DNA of 35,234 nt, from positions 1 to 35,234 of the IMG/VR virus record IMGVR_UViG_3300020438_005163; one strand, 5' to 3'. The DNA comes from a virus. The notes beneath the pieces were generated by a model. That model did no database searches. It was given only the letters and a program-made list of their open reading frames with translations, and was not told the DNA's origin. The position numbers and the translations under genes are program-made. Each line of letters starts with the position of its first letter. The stretch's first letter is position 1. Of the stretch, positions 23,963 to 32,280 are shown one piece after another.

Positions 23963-25461
23963 ATTGCCTCTATGATTAATTTTGATTTATTAGTAACACA
24001 TTGACCATCTGGTAAACTGAACTTCCAATTATGTGTCGGACACACTATTTTACCATCTATGATTTTTCCCTTTGACATATCACCCTTAGCATGTGGACAG
24101 TATCTTTGACACTTATAATCCTTACCGTTGAATTTCAAGTCAAACATTTCCTCTTCCAATTTATCAAAGTGAAAATCTTCATACTCTTTATATGAAACAG
24201 GATCTGCTAATTTTAAAAATGCCATAAGGTGTTCATTATACATATCAGGTTTTCTTCTAGCTTTAAAACCCAAAGTTAAAAAGAACTCTTCCCAAGTCAT
24301 TTTATTTTTTAAAATATGATTTAGCCATTTACCTTGAATATCAAACTCATAAAAATACTCTTCATCATTGAAATGTTTAACTGTTTTATTTACAAAATCA
24401 ATTATTATTTTTTCCTCATAATTACCACTAACGTTGAGCAAAACAGAACCACCTATATTTTCACACAACCTTGGCGCTGACCTCATCAATGGATAAAAAT
24501 ATTTAATACATTTTCTCCATAAACTATAATCTACCTTTTCTATTTTACTCAATGCTTCTTTTATAACATGTTCTCTTCTATCTTTATATTTTTTGAGATA
24601 ACCTACTTTATCGGTAAAACACTCATGCTGTAAATTATCTTTCCAATCATCACCAACCGAATCACCTGGCATCAACACCATGAATTTTTCGGAAATACTT
24701 GGGTGATTTTCTTTGAAGAAATTATATATGTCGGCTTCACTTGGAAATGTATTCTCCACTAAAAAATTTATATGATAAGTATCATTCTGTAAAAAACAAG
24801 GAGGTCCTGCAAACGGAATATAGAATTTAGGATTTAATTCATTGATAACATTTAGTATCACTTGATACTTAAATAACCTCTTATCCCTACACAAGTCATA
24901 CATCTTATCGTCATCATAATCATAGACCAGAGGATACCAACTAGCACCTGAATATTGTTTTAACAAGTAGTCAACTTCATACCTTTTCTTTATCCAATCG
25001 AGGTCTTTCTGTGACGGTTTCATATCATTGAAATTAACAATTACCTCACCATTCATTTCAAAAATCATAGCACTATCTTCTTGTCCCATTGGAATTTGAA
25101 TCATTGGTGTGTACTTTACATCTCCTAATTCAAAAGTAGTTCTATCATCCACCTCTATGATTTCATTTACTAAATTATCTTTTAGTAAATTGACGTATCT
25201 TTTATTGATAAAATTAGCAGTAACTATTTTTGTAGATGGATTTAACTTTTTTAAAAACTCTATATCACAGTGGTCTCCATGCTCATGTGAAATACAAACA
25301 TAATCCAACCCATCAACCCAACTAAAATCAATATCAGTATTATCTGGATATTGAAACCAAGTTGATTCATAAGCACCTGTTTTGGAAAACCAAGGATCGG
25401 TAACAACGGATGTGTTATCGGTTTTCATGTATAGAATAGCATGACCTAAGTATTGTATCAA
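23959..25461 (-). CDS. MBL-fold/Rieske hydroxylase of the CMAH/NamH family
   Basis: A 500-residue protein. The N-terminal metallo-beta-lactamase-like domain has VVTDPWFSKTG and CISHEHGDHCD (about 57-66), then LKQYSGASWYPLVYD and FAGPPCFL. The last 60 residues form a Rieske [2Fe-2S] domain, YCPHAKGDMSKG then VCPTHNWKFSLPDGQC, with C-x-H and C-x2-H ligands (about 455, 457, 474, 477). TWEEFFLTLGFKARRKPDMY recalls animal CMP-Neu5Ac hydroxylase (CMAH); the domain order matches the mycobacterial UDP-MurNAc hydroxylase NamH. Both turn N-acetyl into N-glycolyl. The start is TTG 25461, overlapping the upstream TGA. Confidence 0.85.
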   Translation of the reverse strand: MIQYLGHAILYMKTDNTSVVTDPWFSKTGAYESTWFQYPDNTDIDFSWVDGLDYVCISHEHGDHCDIEFLKKLNPSTKIVTANFINKRYVNLLKDNLVNEIIEVDDRTTFELGDVKYTPMIQIPMGQEDSAMIFEMNGEVIVNFNDMKPSQKDLDWIKKRYEVDYLLKQYSGASWYPLVYDYDDDKMYDLCRDKRLFKYQVILNVINELNPKFYIPFAGPPCFLQNDTYHINFLVENTFPSEADIYNFFKENHPSISEKFMVLMPGDSVGDDWKDNLQHECFTDKVGYLKKYKDRREHVIKEALSKIEKVDYSLWRKCIKYFYPLMRSAPRLCENIGGSVLLNVSGNYEEKIIIDFVNKTVKHFNDEEYFYEFDIQGKWLNHILKNKMTWEEFFLTLGFKARRKPDMYNEHLMAFLKLADPVSYKEYEDFHFDKLEEEMFDLKFNGKDYKCQRYCPHAKGDMSKGKIIDGKIVCPTHNWKFSLPDGQCVTNKSKLIIEAI

Positions 25462-26498
25462 TTTGACTCCTTGTAAGCATCTTGATACCAATCCAAGTAA
25501 TTACTCATGCCATCTTCAAACGTTGTAAATTCAAAATTCCCAAACTCTTCTTCATACCTATCTAATGATATGGAAACTTTTTTTGGTGCCGAGGATGCAA
25601 CATCATTATTTACCTCACCCTTGACAATCTCTTTGTTAAATCTATCACCGATTATTTTTGCCATATCATATATGGTAGTCTCTTCCTTGCCACCTACGTT
25701 GTAGACTTCGTGTTTTCCTTTTAGTAAAATGTTAATTAACATTACACAACAATCAGAGATATGTTGATATTTCCTAAATGCAGAACCATCATCAAATAAA
25801 TTTATAGTTTCATTCTCAATACCCTTCAAGGTCAACTCACTCATCACACGAGTATCTTCCATCACGTGACCAGGTCCATAGCATAGCGAAACCCTAGCTG
25901 ACTTCACATCATAACCTTTTTGTCTTAATAACCCCACGTTATATTCACCTGTGGTCTTACCTATTATATAGGGAGCTCTCTTGTGCCAAAGGTCAAGTTT
26001 TAATTCATCGGTTTCACAATGTGGTTTAGTCGTGTCGTTTAGAGCATAGACTTCAGAACTACTGATAAAAAGCATCTTTGATTTTTTTCTCTCAAACATC
26101 ACACTTTGAAAAGTCTTAACCATAGAATTTACATTTAACTTATAGGTCTTTTCCGCATCCGATAAAAATTTATTTGGTTGTGCATATCCAGCACAATAAA
26201 TACAAAAATCTATCTCATCAAAAAACCAAGAATCACTTGTCAAATCTCTTGAATGATACACAACATCGTTTCTATAAATAGAATTACCCAATCTATTAGG
26301 CTTATCACTCAAACTTGTCAATACCAACTTACAATTAAAATCATGCTCATCATTGAGGTACATGAAAAAATCAGAAAGAAAACCACCAATCAATCCATTA
26401 GCGCCAGTAATCATAATTGTCTTGTTTTTGAATTCATCTAAGTTAGAACCCAAGATGTTAAATATTTTTTCCATTGATTTTGTCAAGAATTTATTCAT
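25458..26498 (-). CDS. Extended SDR, nucleotide-sugar epimerase/dehydratase-like
   Basis: A 346-residue extended SDR. About 25 extra residues precede the Rossmann motif TIMITGANGLIGGFL. CIYCAGYAQPNKFL, LFISSSEVYAL (catalytic Ser) and PYIIGKTTGEYNV (YxxxK) follow, then RVSLCYGPGHVMEDTRV, KYQHISDCCVMLI and YNVGGKEETTIYDMA, as in UDP-glucuronate decarboxylase-like and related epimerases. It lies after the split transketolase and before the CMAH/NamH-like gene, so it could act on either product. The exact reaction is not determined. Confidence 0.82.
   Translation of the reverse strand: MNKFLTKSMEKIFNILGSNLDEFKNKTIMITGANGLIGGFLSDFFMYLNDEHDFNCKLVLTSLSDKPNRLGNSIYRNDVVYHSRDLTSDSWFFDEIDFCIYCAGYAQPNKFLSDAEKTYKLNVNSMVKTFQSVMFERKKSKMLFISSSEVYALNDTTKPHCETDELKLDLWHKRAPYIIGKTTGEYNVGLLRQKGYDVKSARVSLCYGPGHVMEDTRVMSELTLKGIENETINLFDDGSAFRKYQHISDCCVMLINILLKGKHEVYNVGGKEETTIYDMAKIIGDRFNKEIVKGEVNNDVASSAPKKVSISLDRYEEEFGNFEFTTFEDGMSNYLDWYQDAYKESN
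25467..25472 (-). promoter_or_regulatory. Ribosome-binding site fixing the TTG start of the CMAH/NamH-like gene
   Basis: AAGGAG on the minus strand, five bases before TTG 25461, within the last codons of the SDR gene. The in-frame TTG at 25491 has no such site, and the shorter protein starts just before the first conserved beta strand. Confidence 0.7.
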
Positions 26499-27371
26499 TT
26501 ATATCCACGATAGTTTTTGTATTATTGATTGTTTATCCATTCCAGCATCATTTCTTAAATTACTAAAATTTCCGTAATTTGTCAAGAACTTTCTTTCCAA
26601 ACCTATTCTTTTTACAGCAACATTAAATTTATCGGAAATAAAATCCCCTAACCCACCTATGGTAAAATGATTTTCAACACTATATATTTTTTGAGCATTT
26701 TCTATTAATTTTGTAATATGAAAACAAGACTCATCGGTAACATGAGATAATGTCGGAACATAAATCACCCCAATATTTGGTGATTCTAAAACATCATCTA
26801 AAATGTGACCAGTTACAAAAACCCATCTATTAGTTTTTGATTTTTTAATAACTTTCATAACTCCTGGTTCAACTTCAAAATCTTGTGAGTGTTGTTCCTT
26901 AGATAATCTAAAATATTTTGGTAATCCATTACCCCACGTTTTTTCAAATAAGGTTCTGAATTCTTTCGGGGTTGATGGTTCAAATACTTGCATATTCGGA
27001 ATTAATCTCATCATAGCTATATCACCATAACAATGGTGTGTACAACCTAAATCAGAATAATCATAAGTTCCACCAACCGTTACTATTGTCACTTCCGTGT
27101 TTTGATATCCAATGTCATTCTTTATCTGTTCAAATGCTCTCTCTACTAAAAATGGAGCGATAGTATGTATGATAGGTCTCATACCCTCGATTGCCATACC
27201 ACTTGCCATTCCAACCATTGATTGCTCACAGATACCAATATTATAAAATCTATCAGGCGCTACTTGTTCCGTTTCTCTTAAAAGAAAGTGACTTATATCA
27301 CCGACCATCACCACAGACTTGGAATCATTCTTTACGGTTTCTAAACATAATTTAGCAAACTCTCTTCTCAT
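26499..27371 (-). CDS. Transketolase C-terminal subunit (pyrimidine-binding and C domains)
   Basis: A 290-residue protein corresponding to the second half of transketolase. VVMVGDISHFL and FYNIGICEQSMVGMASGMA (catalytic Glu 49 that activates thiamine diphosphate) form the pyrimidine domain; GGTYDYSDLGCTHHCYGDIAMMRLIPNM is the conserved GxTHxxxED-like region; the C-terminal domain includes FVTGHILDDV and YSVENHFTIGGLG. It must pair with the N-terminal subunit immediately upstream, to which it is coupled by ATGA. See the N subunit for function. Confidence 0.88.
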   Translation of the reverse strand: MRREFAKLCLETVKNDSKSVVMVGDISHFLLRETEQVAPDRFYNIGICEQSMVGMASGMAIEGMRPIIHTIAPFLVERAFEQIKNDIGYQNTEVTIVTVGGTYDYSDLGCTHHCYGDIAMMRLIPNMQVFEPSTPKEFRTLFEKTWGNGLPKYFRLSKEQHSQDFEVEPGVMKVIKKSKTNRWVFVTGHILDDVLESPNIGVIYVPTLSHVTDESCFHITKLIENAQKIYSVENHFTIGGLGDFISDKFNVAVKRIGLERKFLTNYGNFSNLRNDAGMDKQSIIQKLSWI

Positions 27372-28102
27372 CCTATCACCTCTATGAATTTTTTATATTC
27401 CTCTTCAGTTGGAGCACGATGGTGCCAAGCAAACATATCCTTCTCTATTTCTTTTATACCTTTACCCTTTAATGTATTTGCCAATACAACCTTTGGTTTA
27501 TCAACAACAGACATGGAATCAATCAATTGTTCCACATCATGTCCGTCTACTAAAGCAACATCACATCCAAATGATTTGAACATTTGAGTATTTAAATTAG
27601 GTTCTAATGACCTGATTTGAGACTTGTTATAATCAATTATAACAATCAAGTTATTTAATTTATTACTAACGGCAATCAATAATGATTCCCAAATAGAGCC
27701 TTCATTCGATTCCCCATCACCTACGATACAAAATATATTACCTTTTTTATTTTGTATTTTTTTAGCCATAGCAGCACCCACAGCTATCGGAAGTCCATGT
27801 CCCAATGAACCCGTAGAGGCATATATTTGGTCTAATTTATTTCTATCAGGATGACCACCTAACTTGATGTTGTATTTACCAAAGTTCAAAACCTCATCCA
27901 AAGGAACATGACCTTGTAGATGTAACATGGCATAAAGAGCCAAACAACCGTGACCTTTACTTAAAATAATTTCATCTTCTTTTTTCTGTACTTCAGAGTA
28001 TGCTTTCAGTATCTCAACCAATGATAAAGCACTCGGTATGTGACCATGTTTAGCATGATAAGCAGCCTGAACTATTATCTTTCTCATATCCTTTGTATTC
28101 AT
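27368..28102 (-). CDS. Transketolase N-terminal subunit (ThDP pyrophosphate domain)
   Basis: A 244-residue protein, the first half of a split transketolase. SKGHGCLALYAML, STGSLGHGLPIAVGAAMA and the ThDP/Mg motif GDGESNEGSIWESLLIA (128-144), ending in IIDYN, are intact, as is a terminal WHHRAPTEEEY. Two-subunit transketolases transfer two-carbon units. In sugar clusters such pairs are suspected or known to build branched or chain-extended sugars. Its neighbours, an RmlC-like epimerase and a ColD-like dehydratase, make a glycan role more likely than central metabolism. GAGGGA precedes the ATG. Confidence 0.9.
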   Translation of the reverse strand: MNTKDMRKIIVQAAYHAKHGHIPSALSLVEILKAYSEVQKKEDEIILSKGHGCLALYAMLHLQGHVPLDEVLNFGKYNIKLGGHPDRNKLDQIYASTGSLGHGLPIAVGAAMAKKIQNKKGNIFCIVGDGESNEGSIWESLLIAVSNKLNNLIVIIDYNKSQIRSLEPNLNTQMFKSFGCDVALVDGHDVEQLIDSMSVVDKPKVVLANTLKGKGIKEIEKDMFAWHHRAPTEEEYKKFIEVIG

Positions 28103-28617
28103 GAGTCCCTCGGTTGTAAAATTGGTTTATCGATTGGCCAGAATATATCTAAAATAGGATCATCCCATTTCAAAGTAAATTGTTCGTCAATGTCAGGATA
28201 GTCCCCATCATATGCCCACTTATACAGTATATTGGCACTTTCACTCAATATCAAATAACTAAGTCCCACACCTGGTGGTAATACTAAAATATTTCTATTA
28301 TGTAAACTTAATATTTCCCAACTCCATTCTGCAAAAGTTTCAGAGTCCTCTCTGTTATCAACAATAACACAATAAACCTCACCATGAACACAGGTTATTA
28401 ATTTAGTTGTTTTGTAATCACCATGTATGCCACGTAATACATTTTTTGATGAAGAACTTATCTTATCTCTAACGTAATTATTTTTAGAATCTATTGTGTT
28501 GTCATAGACCGTATAATAATAACCTCTATGGTCTTGGTAAGCATCTTGCTCAATAAATTTAACACCTTTAAAATTACAATCTCTTATTTTTCTACTTGTA
28601 AATTTTTTTTTATTCAT
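28099..28617 (-). CDS. RmlC-like dTDP-sugar 3,5-epimerase-type cupin
   Basis: A 172-residue protein of the dTDP-4-dehydrorhamnose 3,5-epimerase family. FIEQDAYQDHRGYYYTVYD, KNVLRGIHGDYKTTKLITCVHGEVYCVIVDNR (catalytic His in RGIH) and NILVLPPGVGLSYLILSE match, followed by KWAYDGDYP and a short C-terminal tail. RmlC-type proteins epimerise 4-keto sugars at C3 and/or C5. Following a ColD-like 3-dehydratase, where C3 has lost its hydroxyl, epimerisation at C5 is the plausible reaction, but some family members are only isomerases. Start ATG 28617 with GGTGGGA upstream. Confidence 0.82.
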   Translation of the reverse strand: MNKKKFTSRKIRDCNFKGVKFIEQDAYQDHRGYYYTVYDNTIDSKNNYVRDKISSSSKNVLRGIHGDYKTTKLITCVHGEVYCVIVDNREDSETFAEWSWEILSLHNRNILVLPPGVGLSYLILSESANILYKWAYDGDYPDIDEQFTLKWDDPILDIFWPIDKPILQPRDS

Positions 28618-29770
28618 TTATCCCACCATTAATTATATTAGAAATGTAAACTATCTCACCATCTGTTATATGTGGATTGTTTGGTACATAAAAACCATAC
28701 TGATCTATTTCTGTAACATTGGGTAATTCTAATCTACCATACTCTTTTACATAAAAAGGTTGAGTTCCCATTGAACCACAGATCATTGGTCTGACTTCAA
28801 CACCACCTCTTTCTAATTGTTCAACTATTTTATCTCTATTGGGATGTATTACAGGATAAGCAAAGTTAGAAGTAAAATCATTTAACTGCTTATTCGGTTT
28901 CCAATAATTATTTTTTACCAATTCTTGATAAGTTAAATAATTATATTCTCGTCTCACACCCCAACCATCAAGTTTATCAATTTGAGTTAATCCTATATAA
29001 GCCTGTAAATCTGTAGCTCTGACATTAAAACCTTGATAGTAAAAAGTATACAATGAATTAAAAGTAGATACATCCCAATCTTGCTGTAATTCAATCTGTT
29101 TTTCTGTATCCAAGTCTCTGTCCCAACCGTGAGCCCTTATTGATACCAATATATCATACAAATCCTTATCATCAGTTGAAACAAACCCACCTTCAATTGT
29201 TGAGATATGATGACCAAAAAATGTAGAAAAACTAGACATTCTTCCAAACGTACCTAATTTTCTTTTTCTGTATTTAGAACCCATTGACTCACAGGTATCC
29301 TCTAATAAGATAACATCATATTTTTCACATAAGTTTACAACCTTCTCCATCTCAGGAACCAGCCCTAAAACAGAAACAAACATTATCGCTGATGGCGATT
29401 CTTCTTTAAATATTTTTTCCAAGTGTATTAAATCAGCTGATAAATCCCTCTTATTGGAATCACATAGTATTGGTTTCAATCCCAACTGCATGACTGGTGC
29501 TAAATCAGTAGCCCAAGCCACGGATGGAACTACTACCTTATTGTTCTTTAAATATTTACCTTGTTGTAATGCCGACAACATCAAAAGATTAGCAGATGAA
29601 CCCGAATTACAGAATACTGAATACTTTCTACCCAACCAATTGGAGTATTTTCCCTCTAATTCTAATGTTACAGGTCCTTTGGTTAATCTTGGATACCCCT
29701 TCAACCAATCAACTAATCTATCTATATCTTGATTGTCAATTGTATCTTTTACTAAACTTATCTTATCCAT
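28610..29770 (-). CDS. ColD/RfbH-type PLP-dependent 4-keto-6-deoxysugar 3-dehydratase
   Basis: A 386-residue DegT/DnrJ/EryC1-fold protein. CNSGSSANLLMLSAL (PLP-phosphate loop), LLEDTCESMGSKYRKRKLG (Asp that binds the pyridine N) and FSTFFGHHISTIEGGFV are intact. At the normal Schiff-base Lys there is His 188, as in ColD (GDP-4-keto-6-deoxymannose 3-dehydratase, His 188) and RfbH. No Fe-S cysteine set of RfbH is seen. It therefore probably removes the C3 hydroxyl rather than adding an amino group, giving a 3,6-dideoxy sugar; with Gmd in the window the GDP route to colitose-like sugars is favoured. Confidence 0.85.
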   Translation of the reverse strand: MDKISLVKDTIDNQDIDRLVDWLKGYPRLTKGPVTLELEGKYSNWLGRKYSVFCNSGSSANLLMLSALQQGKYLKNNKVVVPSVAWATDLAPVMQLGLKPILCDSNKRDLSADLIHLEKIFKEESPSAIMFVSVLGLVPEMEKVVNLCEKYDVILLEDTCESMGSKYRKRKLGTFGRMSSFSTFFGHHISTIEGGFVSTDDKDLYDILVSIRAHGWDRDLDTEKQIELQQDWDVSTFNSLYTFYYQGFNVRATDLQAYIGLTQIDKLDGWGVRREYNYLTYQELVKNNYWKPNKQLNDFTSNFAYPVIHPNRDKIVEQLERGGVEVRPMICGSMGTQPFYVKEYGRLELPNVTEIDQYGFYVPNNPHITDGEIVYISNIINGGINE

Positions 29771-30755
29771 ATAACTCTTCTATTTGTCTTCTGACTTTTT
29801 TAAAACTAAATTCTTCATTGACTTTATTCCAAGCATATTCGATAGCTTGAAATCTCTTCACATCATCCTTTACATATTCATCCATTAAATCCTCTAAAAT
29901 ATTCAAATCACATGTAGCACTATTTGGATATAAAATCTCATGAGATTCATTAACACCACCAATGTGTATAGAACCAATGGATGCCACTTGAATACATTGA
30001 CCACCTGGATGAATGTTAATCGGATCTAAATTAAAGTGATATAAAGACGGAGACCATAACTCCACAAATTCTCTTTGTGATAAATAATCAAACTTTTGAC
30101 CTTGTTGTAATGATTTATATCTTATCGGTAAATTATGTTTTTTACCCATACGATTAGCAAAATCATAAGTGTCACCTCTACGATGTAAAGGAGCTGGTAA
30201 GTAAGCATAAATACTATTTTCTTTCTCATCACTATAAAAATTATCAAAGAAAAACTCAGTATTGACTGGTTGGTTTGTGAAATTTATTTTACGACCTGTA
30301 ATCTGTTCAATCTTGACAAACTCATCAAGGGTTTTCATCCTACCAGCAGCTTCAGCATGTATATAATCACATTCGTTTAAGAATTTAATTCTGTTTTCAT
30401 ATCTATTTTCTTTTACGTATACTTCTTTTAGATATCCAACTATGGTAGCGTTTTTATATTTATCCCTTAATCTCTCAACACAATATCTATCATAATGCTC
30501 ATCATCTAATCCATTTCTTTCATTAGCATAAAATATAACATCAAAATCATTATCAGGTAATTCATCCCATTCTGCTAGATGTAAGAAAACACCATCACCC
30601 CACAAAAAAGTAAAATTATGTGTTGATGGATAGCATTGTGGTGAAACAGAATGATGGTACGTGTAGGGTTTTCCATCAAAGGTGTGACCTGTCGAGTCCT
30701 TTACATAATAAGAACTTATGTTTATTGCCTCATCCCAAAAAAGACCAATTTTCAT
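29763..30755 (-). CDS. GT-B-like glycosyltransferase
   Basis: A 330-residue protein. The first half (KIGLFWDEAINISSYYV, FTFLWGDGVFLHLAEWDELPD, DVIFYANERNG) and the second half (YAYLPAPLHRRGDTYDFA, LWSPSLYHFNLDPINIHPGGQCIQVASIGSIHIGG) suggest two Rossmann domains as in GT-B transferases, and the C-terminal helix ends EEFSFKKVRRQIEELYG, a usual GT4 end. No family is recognised with certainty. It shares a base with the SDR stop (TAATG at 30755). Confidence 0.5.
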   Translation of the reverse strand: MKIGLFWDEAINISSYYVKDSTGHTFDGKPYTYHHSVSPQCYPSTHNFTFLWGDGVFLHLAEWDELPDNDFDVIFYANERNGLDDEHYDRYCVERLRDKYKNATIVGYLKEVYVKENRYENRIKFLNECDYIHAEAAGRMKTLDEFVKIEQITGRKINFTNQPVNTEFFFDNFYSDEKENSIYAYLPAPLHRRGDTYDFANRMGKKHNLPIRYKSLQQGQKFDYLSQREFVELWSPSLYHFNLDPINIHPGGQCIQVASIGSIHIGGVNESHEILYPNSATCDLNILEDLMDEYVKDDVKRFQAIEYAWNKVNEEFSFKKVRRQIEELYG

Positions 30756-31654
30756 TACTTTATAACCTCAGATATGTAATCCTTTATATTTAATGTAGGC
30801 GTCCAACCAAGTTCTTGATTTGCTTTTGTATAATCAGCCAAAGTAAATGGATACTCACCTTTTCTTGCTGGTATGTATTCAACCTCTGTTTGACCGAACA
30901 TTTCTGATAACTCATTGATTGAAAAATTCACACCTCTACCCAACTCATAAGCTTGACCACTAATTTCATGACTACGATCAGTAACAAGTATATCACCACA
31001 TCGAACTATACCATCCACAATATCATCTATGTGAGTAAAATCTCTTCTTTGTTCACCATCACCAGTAACAGTTAGTGGTTTGTTTTCACGATATTGTTTT
31101 TCAAAAATACCCACAACTGTGGCATATGCTCCATCTTCTAATTGATGTGGACCATATACATTGTAAAACCTACAAATAGAAATTGGTAAATTATACACTT
31201 TATTATATAACTCACATAACTGCTCTCCACCATATTTTGACCAAGCATAAGGACTACCCCACAATCCGTGATGAAGTGTACTTGAACCAGCAAAAACAAC
31301 AGGTGTATTATTTTGTCTTGCCCACTCCAATGTATGTAGAGCACTATTGAAATTATTTCTTATGGTCTTTAGTGGATTTTTTAAAGATGGTTGTATTCTA
31401 GCCAAAGCAGCAACGTTGAATATCAAATCAAATTCATATTCTCTCCAATACGGATATGTACCGTGGTCTACATAAATACCTAACATACGTTCACTTGCTA
31501 AATCATACTCGTGATAAGTACAACCATCTTGATGATTTGTTTTAAAACCAGTAGAGTAGTTATCTACAGCATGAACTTCCTGTTTGTCTTTTAATAATCT
31601 TTTTATTAAGTTAGTACCGACAAATCCAGCACCACCCATTACCATTATCTTCAT
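30755..31654 (-). CDS. Extended SDR, UDP-sugar epimerase-like
   Basis: A 299-residue protein of the GalE/WbpP type. MVMGGAGFVGTNLIKRLL is the NAD motif, VHAVDNYSTGFKTN the strand-2 acidic region, IFNVAALARIQPSLKNP a substrate-loop, FAGSSTLHHG (catalytic Ser/Thr) and SPYAWSKYGGEQLC the YxxxK site; FYNVYGPHQLEDG, QRRDFTHIDDIVDGIV and ELGWTPTLNIKDYI finish it. Likely substrates are UDP-Glc, UDP-GlcNAc or UDP-GlcA. The UDP-sugar dehydrogenase-like gene at 4829-5710 could supply the last. Confidence 0.87.
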   Translation of the reverse strand: MKIMVMGGAGFVGTNLIKRLLKDKQEVHAVDNYSTGFKTNHQDGCTYHEYDLASERMLGIYVDHGTYPYWREYEFDLIFNVAALARIQPSLKNPLKTIRNNFNSALHTLEWARQNNTPVVFAGSSTLHHGLWGSPYAWSKYGGEQLCELYNKVYNLPISICRFYNVYGPHQLEDGAYATVVGIFEKQYRENKPLTVTGDGEQRRDFTHIDDIVDGIVRCGDILVTDRSHEISGQAYELGRGVNFSINELSEMFGQTEVEYIPARKGEYPFTLADYTKANQELGWTPTLNIKDYISEVIK

Positions 31655-32280
31655 CTTTGAATCCCACTATATTTTTTATTTTGTTGTTCTTGTTTATCTA
31701 TTGTTTTTGGATGTAATATACAGAATGGTTTATCCATTGGTAGAGTCGCATAGGTTTGATAACCTGTTATCATCTCATGTACTTTATATTGCCATCTGAT
31801 ATTTGGTCGATTACGAAATATCCTACCTTGCCAATCAGGAAAGTTTATCCAACCCTCTTCATTCATTTTCCAACCCCATTGATTAAGATGATAGCCAGGA
31901 TCAATACCATCTACTGTATTTATTCTTGGTAAGTATATTAAATCAATTCCCTCGTTTGCTCCTATTATCTCGTGTACATTTTTAATCATCCAAAGACTTA
32001 TCATCTCATCAGCATCAAGGTTAAAACTATAATCACCACTACCCATTGATTTTAAATGATTCTTTTGTGAAGCAAAATCACCTAATAGATTTCTTTGTTC
32101 AAATACTATATCGTGTGCTGATACATAGAAATCCAAAATATCCTTCGTCTTTTCATTATCAGAATAATCATCGAGTATAACAATCTCATCATTGGGATCT
32201 TTCCACTTCACCAAAAACTTCAACAACTTCTCTAAGGTATCGGTTTCATTATGAACCAATAAAGAATAACTAATTTTCAT
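31651..32280 (-). CDS. Family 2 glycosyltransferase, compact
   Basis: A 209-residue GT-A protein. ISYSLLVHNETDTLEKLLKFL (start of the fold), EIVILDDYSDNEKTKDIL, FASQKNHLKSMGSGDYSFNLDADEMIS (DAD metal site) and WQGRIFRNRPNIRW with KVHEMITGY follow the order of WaaE/KdtX-type GT2 enzymes that transfer glucose or similar to LPS core. The protein stops soon after the catalytic part, so it is a minimal enzyme. ATGA overlap with the upstream gene. Confidence 0.85.
   Translation of the reverse strand: MKISYSLLVHNETDTLEKLLKFLVKWKDPNDEIVILDDYSDNEKTKDILDFYVSAHDIVFEQRNLLGDFASQKNHLKSMGSGDYSFNLDADEMISLWMIKNVHEIIGANEGIDLIYLPRINTVDGIDPGYHLNQWGWKMNEEGWINFPDWQGRIFRNRPNIRWQYKVHEMITGYQTYATLPMDKPFCILHPKTIDKQEQQNKKYSGIQR

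Noticed and set aside
23959-25461. C-terminal Rieske domain read as a circular permutation of animal CMAH
   Set aside because: In animal CMAH the Rieske part is N-terminal, but from memory the bacterial NamH-type hydroxylases have MBL first and Rieske last, as here, so the order is probably normal for the bacterial branch.
28610-29770. Ordinary sugar aminotransferase of the DegT family
   Set aside because: The Schiff-base Lys is replaced by His 188, which in this family marks 3-dehydratases rather than aminotransferases.
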